DNA from: Arthrobacter woluwensis
Lineage (GTDB): Bacteria > Actinomycetota > Actinomycetes > Actinomycetales > Micrococcaceae
Assembly: GCF_030816155.1 (NCBI RefSeq)
Contig: NZ_JAUSXR010000001.1
Location: 620,001-684,000 of the forward strand
Length of the DNA: 64,000 nucleotides
Direction: 5' to 3'
The notes beneath the pieces were generated by a model, which saw only the letters and a list, made by a program, of their open reading frames with translations, was not told the origin of the DNA and searched no databases. This document shows positions 1 through 8,542 of this stretch, one piece after another. Within the stretch, counting starts at the first letter, position 1. The number at the start of each line of letters is the position of its first letter. The position numbers and the translations under genes were made by a program.

Positions 1-1
1 C

Positions 2-403
2 GGCGAGGTCTCGCCGCGCACCCACACGCCGGTCAAGGGCACCTGGATCGTCGGCGTCGTCGTGGCGCTCACCGCTGCCTTCATCCCGCTCGGCGCGCTG
101 GCCGACGCCACCAGCATCGGCACCCTGTTCGCGTTCGCCCTGGTCAACGTCGCCGTGATCTACCTGCGCGTCACCAAGCCGGGCAAGGCCCGCAGCTTCC
201 GCGTCCCGCTGTACCCGGTGGTGCCGGTGCTCGGCGCCCTGGCCTGCCTCTTCCTGATGGCGAACCTTGACGGCGTGACCTGGCTGGTGTTCTGCGCCTG
301 GATGCTGATCGGCGTCGTCCTCTACCTCGGGTACGGCCGACGGAACTCCCGCGTCGGCGGCCTGAACGAACAGGCCTACCAGCTCAGCCACCAGGACGAC
401 TGA
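2..403 (+). CDS. APC-family amino-acid permease, C-terminal part (5' end outside window)
   Basis: The reading frame is open from the window edge and ends at a TGA at 401-403, so only the last ~133 residues are seen. They contain three hydrophobic stretches typical of the last helices of cationic amino-acid/APC permeases: one beginning TWIVGVVVAL, one around GTLFAFALVNVAVIYLRV, and the final pair ending LVFCAWMLIGVVLYLGYG. The arginine-rich loop RVTKPGKARSFRVPLYPVVP between helices is characteristic of this family. It lies 51 bp upstream of a flavin amine/amino-acid oxidase on the same strand, which suggests uptake and oxidation of the same amino acid or amine. The substrate cannot be read from this fragment. 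Confidence 0.85.
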   Translation, partial: GEVSPRTHTPVKGTWIVGVVVALTAAFIPLGALADATSIGTLFAFALVNVAVIYLRVTKPGKARSFRVPLYPVVPVLGALACLFLMANLDGVTWLVFCAWMLIGVVLYLGYGRRNSRVGGLNEQAYQLSHQDD

Positions 404-454
404 GTCCGTCCCCTCCACTTCACCCGCAGCACACGAAACACAAGGCAAGGACCC

Positions 455-2155
455 ATGGAACCCACCGCCCTTCCCTCCCCGTCCGAGGGCACCGCGCCCA
501 TCACCATGCTGAACCCGGACTTCCCGTTCAGCTATGACCTGTACCTGCAGAACCCCGCAGGTCTGGGCAGCGTCCCCGAGGAGCTGTACGGCACCGAGGT
601 GGCCGTGGTGGGCGCCGGACTGTCCGGCCTGGTCACCGCGTACGAACTCATGAAGCTCGGCCTGAAGCCCGTGGTCTACGAAGCGGACCGGATCGGCGGG
701 CGTCTCCGCACGGCGAGCTTCCCGAGCGCGCCGGAGGTCACCGCCGACCTGGGCGGCATGCGCTTCCCGGTGTCCAGCAAGGCGCTGTACCACTACATCG
801 ACCTGCTCGGCCTGGAGACCACCGACTTCCCCAACCCGCTGGCGTCGGTGACGTCGAGCACGGTGATCGAGCTCAAGGGGCAGAAGTACTACGCCGAGAA
901 GCCCGAGGATCTGCCGGAGTTCTTCCACGAGGTGGCCGCCGCCTGGAAGGCCTGCATGGAGGAGAACGCCCGGTTCACCGAAATGCAGGACGCGCTCAAG
1001 GCCCGCGACACCGCGAAGATCAAGGAGATCTGGGATTCGCTCCTCGAGGAGCTGGACGAGGAGACCTTCTACGGTTTCATCGCCAAGAGCCGCGCCTTCA
1101 AGGAGGCGGGCTACGCGCACCGCGAGGCCTTCGGTCAGGTCGGTTTCGGCACCGGCGGCTGGGACACCGACTTCCCCAATTCCATCCTGGAGATCCTGCG
1201 CGTGGTCTACACCGACGCGGATGACCACCACCGCGGCGTGGTGGGCGGAGCGGCCCGCATCCCGGAGGCGCTGTGGAACCACGCGCCGTCGGACCTCAAG
1301 CACTGGCCCGCCGGCACCTCCCTCGCCACCCTGCACGGCGGCGCGCCGCGTGGCGCGGTGGCCCGGATCGCCCGCGTGAAGGACGACGACGGCGCCCCCA
1401 CCTCCCGCATCGCTGTCACCGAGCGCTGGGCCCGGGCGAGCGAGTACGCGGCCGTGGTGACCACGTGCCAGTCGTGGCTCCTGTCTACGCGCATCCACAC
1501 CGAGGAAGCGCTGTTCCCGGCGGAGATGTGGACGGCGATCGAGCGTTCGCACTACATGCAGTCCTCCAAGACCTTCGTCATGGTGGACCGTCCGTTCTGG
1601 AAGGACCGCAACCCGGAGACCGGTGAGGAAATCATGTCGATGACCCTCACCGACCGCCTGACCCGAGGCACGTACCTGCTGGACAACGGCCCGGACCAGC
1701 CCGCCGTCATCCTGCTCTCCTACACCTGGAACGACGACGCCCTGAAGTGGCTGAGCCTCGACGGGGAGCAGCGTGCCGACCTCATGATCCACTCCCTGGA
1801 GCAGATCTACCCGGGCGTGGACATCCGCAGCCACGTGATCGGCACCCCCATCACGGTGTCCTGGGAGTCCGACCCCAACTTCATGGGCGCGTTCAAGGCG
1901 AACCTGCCTGGCCACTACCGGTACCAGGAGCGCCTGTACACGCACTTCGACCAGGAGTCCCTGGAGGAGGGCCACCGCGGCATCTTCCTGGCCGGCGACG
2001 ATGTGTCCTGGACCGCCGGCTGGGCCGAGGGCGCCGTGACCACGGGCCTGAACGCCGTGTGGGGCGTCGTGAAGCACCTGGGCGGCGCCTCCGCCGAGAC
2101 CAACCCCGGCCCGGGCGAGTTCCTGGCCGAGTACGGCCCCAAGCGCCTGGCCTGA
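455..2155 (+). CDS. Flavin monoamine/amino-acid oxidase family protein
   Basis: This is a 566-residue FAD-dependent amine or L-amino-acid oxidase/monooxygenase. The dinucleotide-binding motif GAGLSG lies at about residues 53-58, followed by the ribose-binding acidic residue in VVYEAD (~74-79) and the GGMRF motif (~100-104) of the monoamine oxidase/tryptophan 2-monooxygenase superfamily. The C-terminal FAD segment GIFLAGDDVSWTAGWAEGAV (~508-527) resembles those of L-amino-acid oxidases and amino-acid 2-monooxygenases. The N-terminal extension before the FAD motif (LNPDFPFSYDLYLQNPAG) is like that of the IaaM-type group. No signal peptide is seen. Start ATG has an AAGGA-like site upstream. The neighbouring permease suggests amino-acid catabolism; substrate, and oxidase versus monooxygenase chemistry, are not decided by sequence. 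Confidence 0.82.
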   Translation: MEPTALPSPSEGTAPITMLNPDFPFSYDLYLQNPAGLGSVPEELYGTEVAVVGAGLSGLVTAYELMKLGLKPVVYEADRIGGRLRTASFPSAPEVTADLGGMRFPVSSKALYHYIDLLGLETTDFPNPLASVTSSTVIELKGQKYYAEKPEDLPEFFHEVAAAWKACMEENARFTEMQDALKARDTAKIKEIWDSLLEELDEETFYGFIAKSRAFKEAGYAHREAFGQVGFGTGGWDTDFPNSILEILRVVYTDADDHHRGVVGGAARIPEALWNHAPSDLKHWPAGTSLATLHGGAPRGAVARIARVKDDDGAPTSRIAVTERWARASEYAAVVTTCQSWLLSTRIHTEEALFPAEMWTAIERSHYMQSSKTFVMVDRPFWKDRNPETGEEIMSMTLTDRLTRGTYLLDNGPDQPAVILLSYTWNDDALKWLSLDGEQRADLMIHSLEQIYPGVDIRSHVIGTPITVSWESDPNFMGAFKANLPGHYRYQERLYTHFDQESLEEGHRGIFLAGDDVSWTAGWAEGAVTTGLNAVWGVVKHLGGASAETNPGPGEFLAEYGPKRLA

Positions 2156-2201
2156 CTCTGGCTGCTCGCTCGGCCGAGCGTTCCGGTGCCCGACTGTTTC
2201 T

Positions 2202-2257
2202 GCGCCCTGATTCACTTTTTGCGGGGATATTGACTCGCGAAAAGTGAATCAGGGCGC
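2202..2257. repeat. Nested palindromic element, copy A
   Basis: Perfect 18-bp arms (2202-2219 and 2240-2257, core GTGAATCAGGGCGC) enclose a 20-nt loop that contains its own GC stem around GGATATTGACT. Copy B at 3540-3595 has the same arms and the reverse complement of this loop, so the two copies face each other across the gene between them. It could also act as a terminator for the oxidase gene ending at 2155. Confidence 0.85.
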
Positions 2258-2355
2258 GCTTTTGCGTGTATACGCTCTTGGTCTTCCTCACCGCGGTTGT
2301 CCACATCGGTCCTCTCGCAGGAGCTTCCGGCACCGCCGGCCGTCAGGATTTCCGT

Positions 2356-3522
2356 ATGAACAGGAAGTCGATCCACCTCATACGGACCGCTGATGTGCTG
2401 GTGCATGGGATGGATTCCAGGGAACTGACGCGGCGTACCAAACAAGGAAAGCTACGGAGAATTCGGCGTGGGTTTTACGTCGGTTCCGAGGAGTGGAACA
2501 GCGCTTCTCCAGCAGACCGTCACGAGCTTTTTCTTCGTGTCGCCGTGGAGACCGCCGAAGTCCGACTGCCCCTCCACGGGATCAGCCGCGCCTTCGTGCT
2601 GGGCCTCCCGCTCCGTCGGCTCCCTGAGGAAGCGCACTTGGCCGACACCGTCCGGGGTGGAGGCCGCTCACAGCCGGGGATCGTCCGGCACCGGCCCGAC
2701 GGACGCCATCGGCAAGTCCTGACGGTCAGGACGCTCCCATGTTCCGACCCGGTGAACACGGCCCTTGACGTCGCTCTTCGAGAGGATTTCGCGTGGGGCG
2801 TGGCGATCCTGGATCGTTTGCTGAACCCGCGGCCGCTCCCCTCAGAGGCGGCGGGAGGCGGGTGGGATTCCCGTGATCGGTCGCAGATGGAGCCTCGCAG
2901 GGTCGCTCACATTTCTCAGGGCTGGTCTCTCCCGGAGGGCGCGGGATTCACGGAACACGTCGACCGGCGCTCGACGCCGGCAGGCGCCGAACGGCTGGTG
3001 AGAGAGGAACGGGTGGGCCTCGCCCAGGGTCCGCCACCGGGTGCCCCGGTGCGGTGTGACAGGGCCGCAATCCGACGGCTGATCGAGCAGGTGGTGAGCG
3101 GTCCAAAACGGAGGAAACTGCAGGCCAGGCTCGCGTTCGCAGACGGTGACGGGTTCCTGCCTGGCGAGTCCCTGAGTCGAGTGGCCATGTATGACCAGGG
3201 ATTTCCTCAGCCGGAGCTTCAGTCCGCATTCCAGGACCGGTCTGGCTTGATCGGATACACGGATTTCTATTGGCGGAACTGGAATCTGGTGGGCGAGTTC
3301 GACGGGGAGGAGAAGTACGTCAAGCCCGAATACCTGAAGGGCCGAACCGTCTCCCAGGTGGTCAGGGCCGAAAAGACGCGCGAAGACCGGCTGAGGAGGC
3401 TCGGTCTGACGGTCATTCGTTGGACCTGGGCGGACGTGGTGCAGCCGGAGCGGCTGGCGTCTCTGCTCCGTAGCGCCGGCCTTCCTGTTTCCATGCGGCC
3501 CCGGTGGACGCTCCAGAGCTGA
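2356..3522 (+). CDS. AbiEi-like antitoxin-domain / endonuclease-like-fold protein
   Basis: A 388-residue protein from ATG 2356. The N-terminus (residues ~1-45, DSRELTRRTKQGKLRRIRRGFYV) looks like the winged-helix start of type IV AbiEi-type antitoxins. The C-terminus (~300-375) has the pattern of DUF559/Vsr-like nuclease folds: NLVGEFDGEEKYV, then VVRAEKTREDRLRRLG and VIRWTWADV. Actinobacteria carry many such orphan genes, usually annotated as AbiEi-family or endonuclease-domain proteins, without an AbiEii toxin partner; none is seen here either. The gene sits alone between two inverted copies of one palindrome (2202-2257 and 3540-3595). A longer frame opens at 2266, but only ATG 2356 has a plausible AGGA site. 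Biochemical activity is unknown. Confidence 0.6.
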   Translation: MNRKSIHLIRTADVLVHGMDSRELTRRTKQGKLRRIRRGFYVGSEEWNSASPADRHELFLRVAVETAEVRLPLHGISRAFVLGLPLRRLPEEAHLADTVRGGGRSQPGIVRHRPDGRHRQVLTVRTLPCSDPVNTALDVALREDFAWGVAILDRLLNPRPLPSEAAGGGWDSRDRSQMEPRRVAHISQGWSLPEGAGFTEHVDRRSTPAGAERLVREERVGLAQGPPPGAPVRCDRAAIRRLIEQVVSGPKRRKLQARLAFADGDGFLPGESLSRVAMYDQGFPQPELQSAFQDRSGLIGYTDFYWRNWNLVGEFDGEEKYVKPEYLKGRTVSQVVRAEKTREDRLRRLGLTVIRWTWADVVQPERLASLLRSAGLPVSMRPRWTLQS

Positions 3523-3539
3523 GTCGTCCCCAACGAATT

Positions 3540-3595
3540 GCGCCCTGATTCACTTCCTGCGGGTCAATATCCCCGCCTGAAGTGAATCAGGGCGC
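3540..3595. repeat. Nested palindromic element, copy B (inverted relative to copy A)
   Basis: Perfect 17-bp arms at 3540-3556 and 3579-3595 match those of copy A. The 22-nt loop GGGTCAATATCCCC region is the reverse complement of the copy A loop with few changes. It lies between the convergent ends of the AbiEi-like gene and purU, so a bidirectional terminator role is possible. Confidence 0.85.
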
Positions 3596-3608
3596 ACAAC
3601 GGCAAGCC

Positions 3609-4463
3609 CTAGTTGAACACCACGGTCCGGGTGCCGTCGAGGAGGACCCTGTGCTCCGCGTGCCACTGGACGGCCTGAGCCAGGGTGCGGCCCTCGACGT
3701 CGCGGCCCATCTGCACGAACTCCTCGGCCGTGCGGGCGTGGCTGACGCGGATCACCTCCTGCTCGATGATCGGGCCCTCGTCCAGGTCGGCCGTCACGTA
3801 GTGGGCCGTGGCGCCGATCAGCTTCACGCCCCGCTTGTGCGCTTGGTGGTACGGCTTGGCGCCCTTGAAGGACGGCAGGAACGAGTGGTGGATGTTGATC
3901 GCGCGGCCTTCGAGCTCGCGGCACAGGTCGTTCGAGAGGATCTGCATGTAGCGGGCCAGGACGGTCAGCTCGATCTCCTCCTTCTCGATGATCTCCAGCA
4001 GCTGCCGTTCGGCGTCGGCCTTGGTGTCCGCGGTGACGGGGATGTGGTGGAACGGGATGCCGTAGAACTCGGCGAGCGGCGCCAGATCCGTGTGGTTCGA
4101 GACGATCGCCGGGATCTCGATGGGCAGGGTCCCCGAGCGGTGCAGGAACAGCAGGTCGTTGAGGCAGTGGGCCGCCGTCGAGCACAGCACGAGCGTGCGC
4201 ACCTTCTGGCCGACCGGGTGCACGTCCCAGCGCATCCCGAAGGCGTCGGCCACCGGGGCGATCGCCGCGCGGACCGCTTCGGCTCCCGCCGACGTCGTGA
4301 CCTCCACCCGCATGAAGAACGTGCCGGTGGTGACGCTGCCGTACTGCTGCGAGTCGGCGATGTTGCATCCGACGGTCAGGAGGGCACCGGAGACGGCGTG
4401 GACGATGCCGGGGCGGTCGGGGCAGGAAAGGGTCAGCGTGTATGACGTAGGCGCTTCAATCAC
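3609..4463 (-). CDS. purU: Formyltetrahydrofolate deformylase
   Basis: PurU hydrolyses 10-formyl-THF to THF and formate, balancing the one-carbon pool. The N-terminal ACT domain begins YTLTLSCPDRPGIVHAVSG, with GCNIADSQQ after it; the formyltransferase domain follows with NHTDLAPLAEFYGIPFHHIP and the catalytic stretch INIHHSFLPSFKGAKPYHQA, then the conserved DEGPIIEQE. Start is taken at GTG 4463 rather than the upstream ATG at 4529. The GTG lies 7 nt after a -10-like TATCCT, giving a leaderless transcript of about 284 codons (E. coli PurU has 280). The upstream ATG would place coding sequence opposite the ZTP riboswitch of the divergent glyA. Divergent pairing with glyA-folD fits a one-carbon cluster. 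Confidence 0.92.
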   Translation of the reverse strand: MIEAPTSYTLTLSCPDRPGIVHAVSGALLTVGCNIADSQQYGSVTTGTFFMRVEVTTSAGAEAVRAAIAPVADAFGMRWDVHPVGQKVRTLVLCSTAAHCLNDLLFLHRSGTLPIEIPAIVSNHTDLAPLAEFYGIPFHHIPVTADTKADAERQLLEIIEKEEIELTVLARYMQILSNDLCRELEGRAINIHHSFLPSFKGAKPYHQAHKRGVKLIGATAHYVTADLDEGPIIEQEVIRVSHARTAEEFVQMGRDVEGRTLAQAVQWHAEHRVLLDGTRTVVFN

Positions 4464-4476
4464 AAGGCTAAGGATA
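4464..4476 (-). promoter_or_regulatory. -10 box of purU, leaderless arrangement
   Basis: On the minus strand TATCCT (4476-4471) is followed by 7 nt and then GTG at 4463. No Shine-Dalgarno sequence fits this start. A clear -35 is not seen. Confidence 0.5.
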
Positions 4477-4494
4477 TCCGCCGTGCGGTACGCT

Positions 4495-4575
4495 AGTGCC
4501 GTCGCAACTGGCGTCGGATGGGTCACCATCAGGGAGCGGCACAGTCGAAGACCACGGATCGTCCGCCTGGGCCGA
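4495..4575 (+). ncRNA. ZTP (pfl-type) riboswitch upstream of glyA
   Basis: The stretch holds the conserved pieces of the ZTP/ZMP aptamer in the right order: GTCGCAACTGGCG (4501-4513, compare consensus GUCGUGACUGGCG), a short hairpin GATGGGTCACCATC, then AGGGAGCGGC (4531-4540), and after a linker the hallmark CCGCCTGGGC (4563-4572). The outer stem GTGCCG (4496-4501) pairs with CGGCAC (4537-4542). ZTP riboswitches sense the purine intermediate ZMP/ZTP, which accumulates when 10-formyl-THF is short, and turn on one-carbon genes. The position before glyA-folD fits exactly. About 130 nt of leader follow before the GTG of glyA; the small hairpin ACGCG-TTGC-CGCGT at about 4591-4604 may belong to the expression platform. 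Confidence 0.88.
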
Positions 4576-4702
4576 GGGTCACGTTTTCCTACGCGTTGCC
4601 GCGTGGATCCTTGGCCTGCGCTTCAGCGGCGCGCCGGGGGACCATGCGACGGCGCCAGGAGCCTGACCTGCAATCACCTCCACGTATCGCCAGGAGTATT
4701 CT

Positions 4703-5992
4703 GTGACCTCTGTACCCGCGCAGGAATCCGTCAGCAACCTTCCGCTGGCTGAAGTCGACCCGGAAATCGCCGCCGTCCTCGAGCGTGAGCTGAATCGCCA
4801 GCGCACCTACCTCGAGATGATCGCCTCTGAGAACTTCGTCCCCGTCTCCGTGCTCCAGTCCCAGGGCTCGGTGCTGACCAACAAGTACGCGGAGGGTTAC
4901 CCCGGACGCCGCTACTACGGCGGCTGTGAGGAAGTCGACGTCGCCGAGTCGCTGGCCATCGAGCGCGCCAAGGCCCTCTTCGGCGCCGAATTCGCCAACG
5001 TCCAGCCGCACTCCGGCGCCACCGCCAACGCGGCCGTCCTGCACGCGATCGCCCGTCCCGGCGACACCCTCCTCGGCCTGTCCCTGGATCACGGCGGTCA
5101 CCTGACCCACGGCATGAAGATCAACTTCTCCGGCCGTCTGTTCAACATCGTGGCCTACGGCGTGGACCCGGAGACCTCCCTCGTGGACATGGAGGAGGTC
5201 CGCCGCCTCGCCCTGGAGCACAAGCCGAAGGTGATCATCGCCGGCTGGTCCGCCTACCCGCGTCAGCTCGACTTCGCCGCCTTCCGCGAGATCGCGGACG
5301 AGGTCGGCGCTTACCTCTGGGTGGACATGGCCCACTTCGCAGGCCTCGTGGCCGCCGGAGTGCACCCGAACCCGGTCCCGCACGCCCACGTCGTATCCTC
5401 CACGGTGCACAAGACCATCGGCGGCCCCCGCTCCGGCTTCATCCTGACCAACGACGCCGATCTCGCCAAGAAGATCAACTCCGCCGTCTTCCCGGGTCAG
5501 CAGGGCGGCCCGCTCATGCACGTGATCGCCGCGAAGGCCACCGCCTTCAAGATCGCCGGCACCGCCGAGTTCAAGGACCGCCAGGAGCGCACCCTGCGCG
5601 GCGCCGCGATCCTCGCCGACCGTCTCAACCAGCAGGACGTCCAGGACGCCGGCATCGCCGTCCGCTCCGGCGGCACCGATGTGCACCTGGTCCTGGTGGA
5701 CCTCCGTGACGCCGCGATCGACGGCAAGCAGGCCGAGGATCTCCTCCACGAGGCCCACATCACGGTCAACCGCAACGCCGTCCCGAACGACCCGCGCCCG
5801 CCGATGGTCACCTCCGGTCTGCGCATCGGCACCTCCGCCCTGGCCACCCGTGGCTTCGGCGACGCCGAGTTCACCGAGGTCGCCGACGTGATCGCGCTCG
5901 CACTGCTCCCCGGCGCCGACATCGACGCCTTGCGTGCCCGTGTGGACGTCCTGGCCTCGGCCTTCCCGCTGTACCCGGGCCTCTCTCAGTGA
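4703..5992 (+). CDS. glyA: Serine hydroxymethyltransferase
   Basis: GlyA is a PLP enzyme interconverting serine plus THF and glycine plus 5,10-methylene-THF. The 429-residue product shows the family landmarks: [57 protein letters not shown], and the PLP lysine in [14 protein letters not shown] (K237). Length is normal. Start GTG 4703 has CAGGAG 7 nt upstream. The stop overlaps the GTG start of folD by 4 bp, so the two are co-translated. Expression is likely controlled by the ZTP riboswitch in the leader. Confidence 0.98.
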   Translation: MTSVPAQESVSNLPLAEVDPEIAAVLERELNRQRTYLEMIASENFVPVSVLQSQGSVLTNKYAEGYPGRRYYGGCEEVDVAESLAIERAKALFGAEFANVQPHSGATANAAVLHAIARPGDTLLGLSLDHGGHLTHGMKINFSGRLFNIVAYGVDPETSLVDMEEVRRLALEHKPKVIIAGWSAYPRQLDFAAFREIADEVGAYLWVDMAHFAGLVAAGVHPNPVPHAHVVSSTVHKTIGGPRSGFILTNDADLAKKINSAVFPGQQGGPLMHVIAAKATAFKIAGTAEFKDRQERTLRGAAILADRLNQQDVQDAGIAVRSGGTDVHLVLVDLRDAAIDGKQAEDLLHEAHITVNRNAVPNDPRPPMVTSGLRIGTSALATRGFGDAEFTEVADVIALALLPGADIDALRARVDVLASAFPLYPGLSQ

Positions 5993-6891
5993 CGGAACAG
6001 TCCATGACCGCGAAGATTCTGGACGGCCGGAAGGCCTCCGCCGAGATCAAGCAGGAACTCACCGAACGCGTCGCCGCTCTCAAGGAGCGCGGCGTGGTCC
6101 CGGGCATCGCCACCGTGCTGGTGGGCGCCGATCCGGCGTCCCAGCTGTACGTGTCGATGAAGCACAAGCAGTCCAAGGCGATCGGGATGAACTCGATCCA
6201 GAAGGAACTGCCGGCCGACGCCACCCAGGAGCAGGTCGAGGCCCTCATCGATGAACTCAATGCGGACCCCACCTGCCACGGGTACATCGTTCAGCTCCCG
6301 CTGCCGAAGCACCTGGACACGGACGCGATCCTGGAACGGATCGATCCGGCCAAGGACGCGGACGGCCTGCACCCCACGAACCTGGGGCGCCTGGTCCTGA
6401 ATGTGAACAACCCCATCGACACCCCGCTTCCGTGCACCCCGCGCGGCGTGATCGAACTGCTCCTGCGGAACGATTACGACCTCAAGGGCAAGCACGTGGT
6501 GGTCGTCGGGCGCGGTGTCACGATCGGCCGGTCCATCGGGCTGCTGCTCACCCGTCGCGAGATCAACGCCACGGTGACCCTGACCCACACGGGCACTACG
6601 AACATGTCGGAACTGCTGCGCCAGGCCGATGTGATCGTGGGCGCCGCGGGAGTGCGGCACATCGTCAAGGCGTCGGACGTCAAGCCGGGCGCGGCCCTGC
6701 TGGATGTCGGCGTGACCCGCGAGACGGATCCGGAGACCGGCAAGAGCCGCGTCTACGGTGACATCGATCCGGCCGCCGCCGAGGTGGCCGGCTGGATCTC
6801 CCCGAACCCGGGTGGCGTGGGTCCCATGACGGTGGCCCTGCTCATGACCAATGTGGTGGAGGCGGCGGAGCGCGCGGCAGCGCACGCCTGA
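5989..6891 (+). CDS. folD: Methylenetetrahydrofolate dehydrogenase/cyclohydrolase
   Basis: The bifunctional FolD oxidises 5,10-methylene-THF and hydrolyses the methenyl product to 10-formyl-THF. The 300-residue sequence has [14 protein letters not shown] with the active-site lysine, [23 protein letters not shown], and the nucleotide-binding loop [17 protein letters not shown], which is the form usual in Actinobacteria, ending with [13 protein letters not shown]. Start GTG overlaps the glyA stop as GTGA. Together with GlyA and divergent PurU it sets the supply of formyl-THF for purines. A strong hairpin follows at 6905. Confidence 0.98.
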   Translation: MTEQSMTAKILDGRKASAEIKQELTERVAALKERGVVPGIATVLVGADPASQLYVSMKHKQSKAIGMNSIQKELPADATQEQVEALIDELNADPTCHGYIVQLPLPKHLDTDAILERIDPAKDADGLHPTNLGRLVLNVNNPIDTPLPCTPRGVIELLLRNDYDLKGKHVVVVGRGVTIGRSIGLLLTRREINATVTLTHTGTTNMSELLRQADVIVGAAGVRHIVKASDVKPGAALLDVGVTRETDPETGKSRVYGDIDPAAAEVAGWISPNPGGVGPMTVALLMTNVVEAAERAAAHA

Positions 6892-6904
6892 GTCCCCGAC
6901 CACG

Positions 6905-6950
6905 CACGACGGCGCCGGATCCCTTCGCGGGGTCCGGCGCCGTCGTGTTT
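6905..6950. terminator. Rho-independent-type terminator after folD
   Basis: A GC-rich hairpin with arms containing CACGACGGCGCCGGA (6905-6919) and its complement ending at 6947 is followed by GTTT. It lies between the convergent ends of folD and the ArsR-type regulator gene and can serve both. The ACGGCGCCG core recurs in other terminators of the window. Confidence 0.8.
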
Positions 6951-6981
6951 CCGGCTCCGTCGTGGTCCGGCGGGCGGGTCG

Positions 6982-8013
6982 TCATCCCTTTCGCGCGGGG
7001 TCGCGTTCGCGGGGTCCCGCGGAACCGGCCGTGAACAGCAGCGCGTCGCCCAGGGCGGTCCGCTGGTGTTCGACGGCGGCGCCCCGTCGCGTGCTACTCA
7101 GCAGCCCGGCCTCGCGCAGGGCCGTGAGGTGGTGGACCGCCGTCGACGGAGCTATTCCGCACAGCCGTGCTACATCGCTGGTGTTCCGGGCGCCGTCGAG
7201 GACGCTGAGGACTGCGGCCCGACCCGTGCCCAGCAGGCGGGCGAGCGCCCGGCCGTCGGAGGGAGCGCCGGACCGATGCCACTCGGGCGAGAGTCCGAGG
7301 ACCGGGTAGAACACCGTGGGCTGGACGGGAGCCTCCGTGAGGACCGAACACCACGGGCTCGACAGCACCGACGGCACGAGCAGCAGCCCGTGCCCGCGGC
7401 AGTCCACCTCTTCCTGCCAGGCGTTCATCCGCACGCGGACCTCGCCGGGCCGCCAGGACACACGGTCGTGGAGGCCGCCGACCATGGTTCCCGCTCCGTG
7501 TCCGGCCATGACGCCGGTCCGCTGGGAGATGTCGGCGAGCAGGAGTCGGCGGATCTGCGGCCACTGCGGCTCCAGCAGCGCGTCCCACACTGCGGACCAG
7601 GCTTCCGCGATGCGCCCCAGTGCGAGAGCGGGGCGCTCGGCCATCCGCTCCACCACGGCGTGCCGGGGCCCTTCCGCGAGACGCAGGACCTTGCGCAGCT
7701 GATGCGCTGCGACGTCCGGGGGAGTGGCGCGGAGCGTGGCGAGTTCTTCGGAGGGGGTGAGGTCGGGGCCCGGTGGGCCCGTGAGGAAGTCCGGGAAGTA
7801 GCCCTGCGGCGCGATGAGGAGCGCCAGGAGCCCGAAGGCCTCCTGCGGCACGGACTGCCGCGCTTCGCGGAGCCATCCCCAGTGCAGCGGCCGGGACTGG
7901 GCCGTCTGCACCAGCCGGACCGCCGCGGCGAGTTCGTGTCCGGGCGAGATGCCGAACCTCAGGGATGCGACATCCTCCAGGCCGAGTCGGAACGTCACGA
8001 TGTTTCGATCCAT
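6982..8013 (-). CDS. DUF5937/ArsR-family winged-helix transcriptional regulator
   Basis: A 343-residue regulator. The last ~90 residues form a winged helix of ArsR type (ARLLGTGRAAVLSVLDGARNTSDVARLCGIAPSTAVHHLTALREAGLLSSTRRGAAVEHQRT, here quoted only as a location, ~260-320); the recognition helix is within PSTAVHHLTALREAG. The N-terminal ~240 residues begin MDRNIVTFRLGLEDV, as in the DUF5937 sensor domain common in Actinobacteria; its ligand is unknown. The gene is divergent from a cupin gene, and a 7-bp inverted repeat overlaps its start codon, which fits autoregulation and control of the cupin gene. Confidence 0.8.
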   Translation of the reverse strand: MDRNIVTFRLGLEDVASLRFGISPGHELAAAVRLVQTAQSRPLHWGWLREARQSVPQEAFGLLALLIAPQGYFPDFLTGPPGPDLTPSEELATLRATPPDVAAHQLRKVLRLAEGPRHAVVERMAERPALALGRIAEAWSAVWDALLEPQWPQIRRLLLADISQRTGVMAGHGAGTMVGGLHDRVSWRPGEVRVRMNAWQEEVDCRGHGLLLVPSVLSSPWCSVLTEAPVQPTVFYPVLGLSPEWHRSGAPSDGRALARLLGTGRAAVLSVLDGARNTSDVARLCGIAPSTAVHHLTALREAGLLSSTRRGAAVEHQRTALGDALLFTAGSAGPRERDPARKG

Positions 8014-8020
8014 ATCGAAA
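8003..8020. promoter_or_regulatory. Candidate operator over the start of the ArsR-type regulator gene
   Basis: Perfect inverted repeat TTTCGAT-CCAT-ATCGAAA. The CAT in the spacer is the complement of the regulator's own ATG, and the site also lies upstream of the divergent cupin gene. This is the size and placement expected of an ArsR-type operator; the assignment is inference. Confidence 0.5.
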
Positions 8021-8092
8021 GGTTAGCGGCCTCGTGCAGGGTGGGCGAGAGTGAAGGCACATCGCCGGACGGCGGTGTCTGAGGAGGATGAG

Positions 8093-8452
8093 ATGGACGC
8101 GGAGAGCATGGTGCTGCTGGAGCCCGGCAGCCTGGCCTTGCCGGGAGGGACGGCGGAACGGTTCGAAGGCGGGGACTTCGGGGTGGGCCTTTCCTACTTC
8201 CTTGTCCGGACCCCTCCGGGGAAGGGCCCCGCCGTGCACCGGCACCCCTATGCGGAGACCTGGCTGGTGCTCGAAGGCGAGGCGACCTTCCATCTCGACG
8301 ACGGCGACCGCCCGGCGGGCGCCGGATCCACGGTGATCGTCCCGGCCGGACACTGGCACGGCTTCACGAATCACGGTCAGGTCCCACTGCTCATGGTCTG
8401 CCTGCACGATTCACCGCGGATCATCCAGGAGTTCCGGGACCAGGCCGGCTAG
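8093..8452 (+). CDS. Cupin-domain protein
   Basis: A 119-residue single-domain cupin. Motif 1 with metal ligands reads HRHPYAETWLVLEGEATF (two His and one Glu), and motif 2 reads IVPAGHWHGFTNHG. The frame is open from GTG 8051, but ATG 8093 has a strong GAGGAGG site at 8081-8087 and is preferred. No catalytic assignment can be made; small cupins of this kind include isomerases, dioxygenases and binding proteins. It is divergent from the ArsR-type regulator and likely its target. Confidence 0.85.
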   Translation: MDAESMVLLEPGSLALPGGTAERFEGGDFGVGLSYFLVRTPPGKGPAVHRHPYAETWLVLEGEATFHLDDGDRPAGAGSTVIVPAGHWHGFTNHGQVPLLMVCLHDSPRIIQEFRDQAG

Positions 8453-8542
8453 GCCGGCTAGTTCGCCCCGGCCGGCCGGGCCGCGACGGGACGGGACGGG
8501 ACGAAGCAGCACGACACGACAAACGACGACGAAGGACACGAC

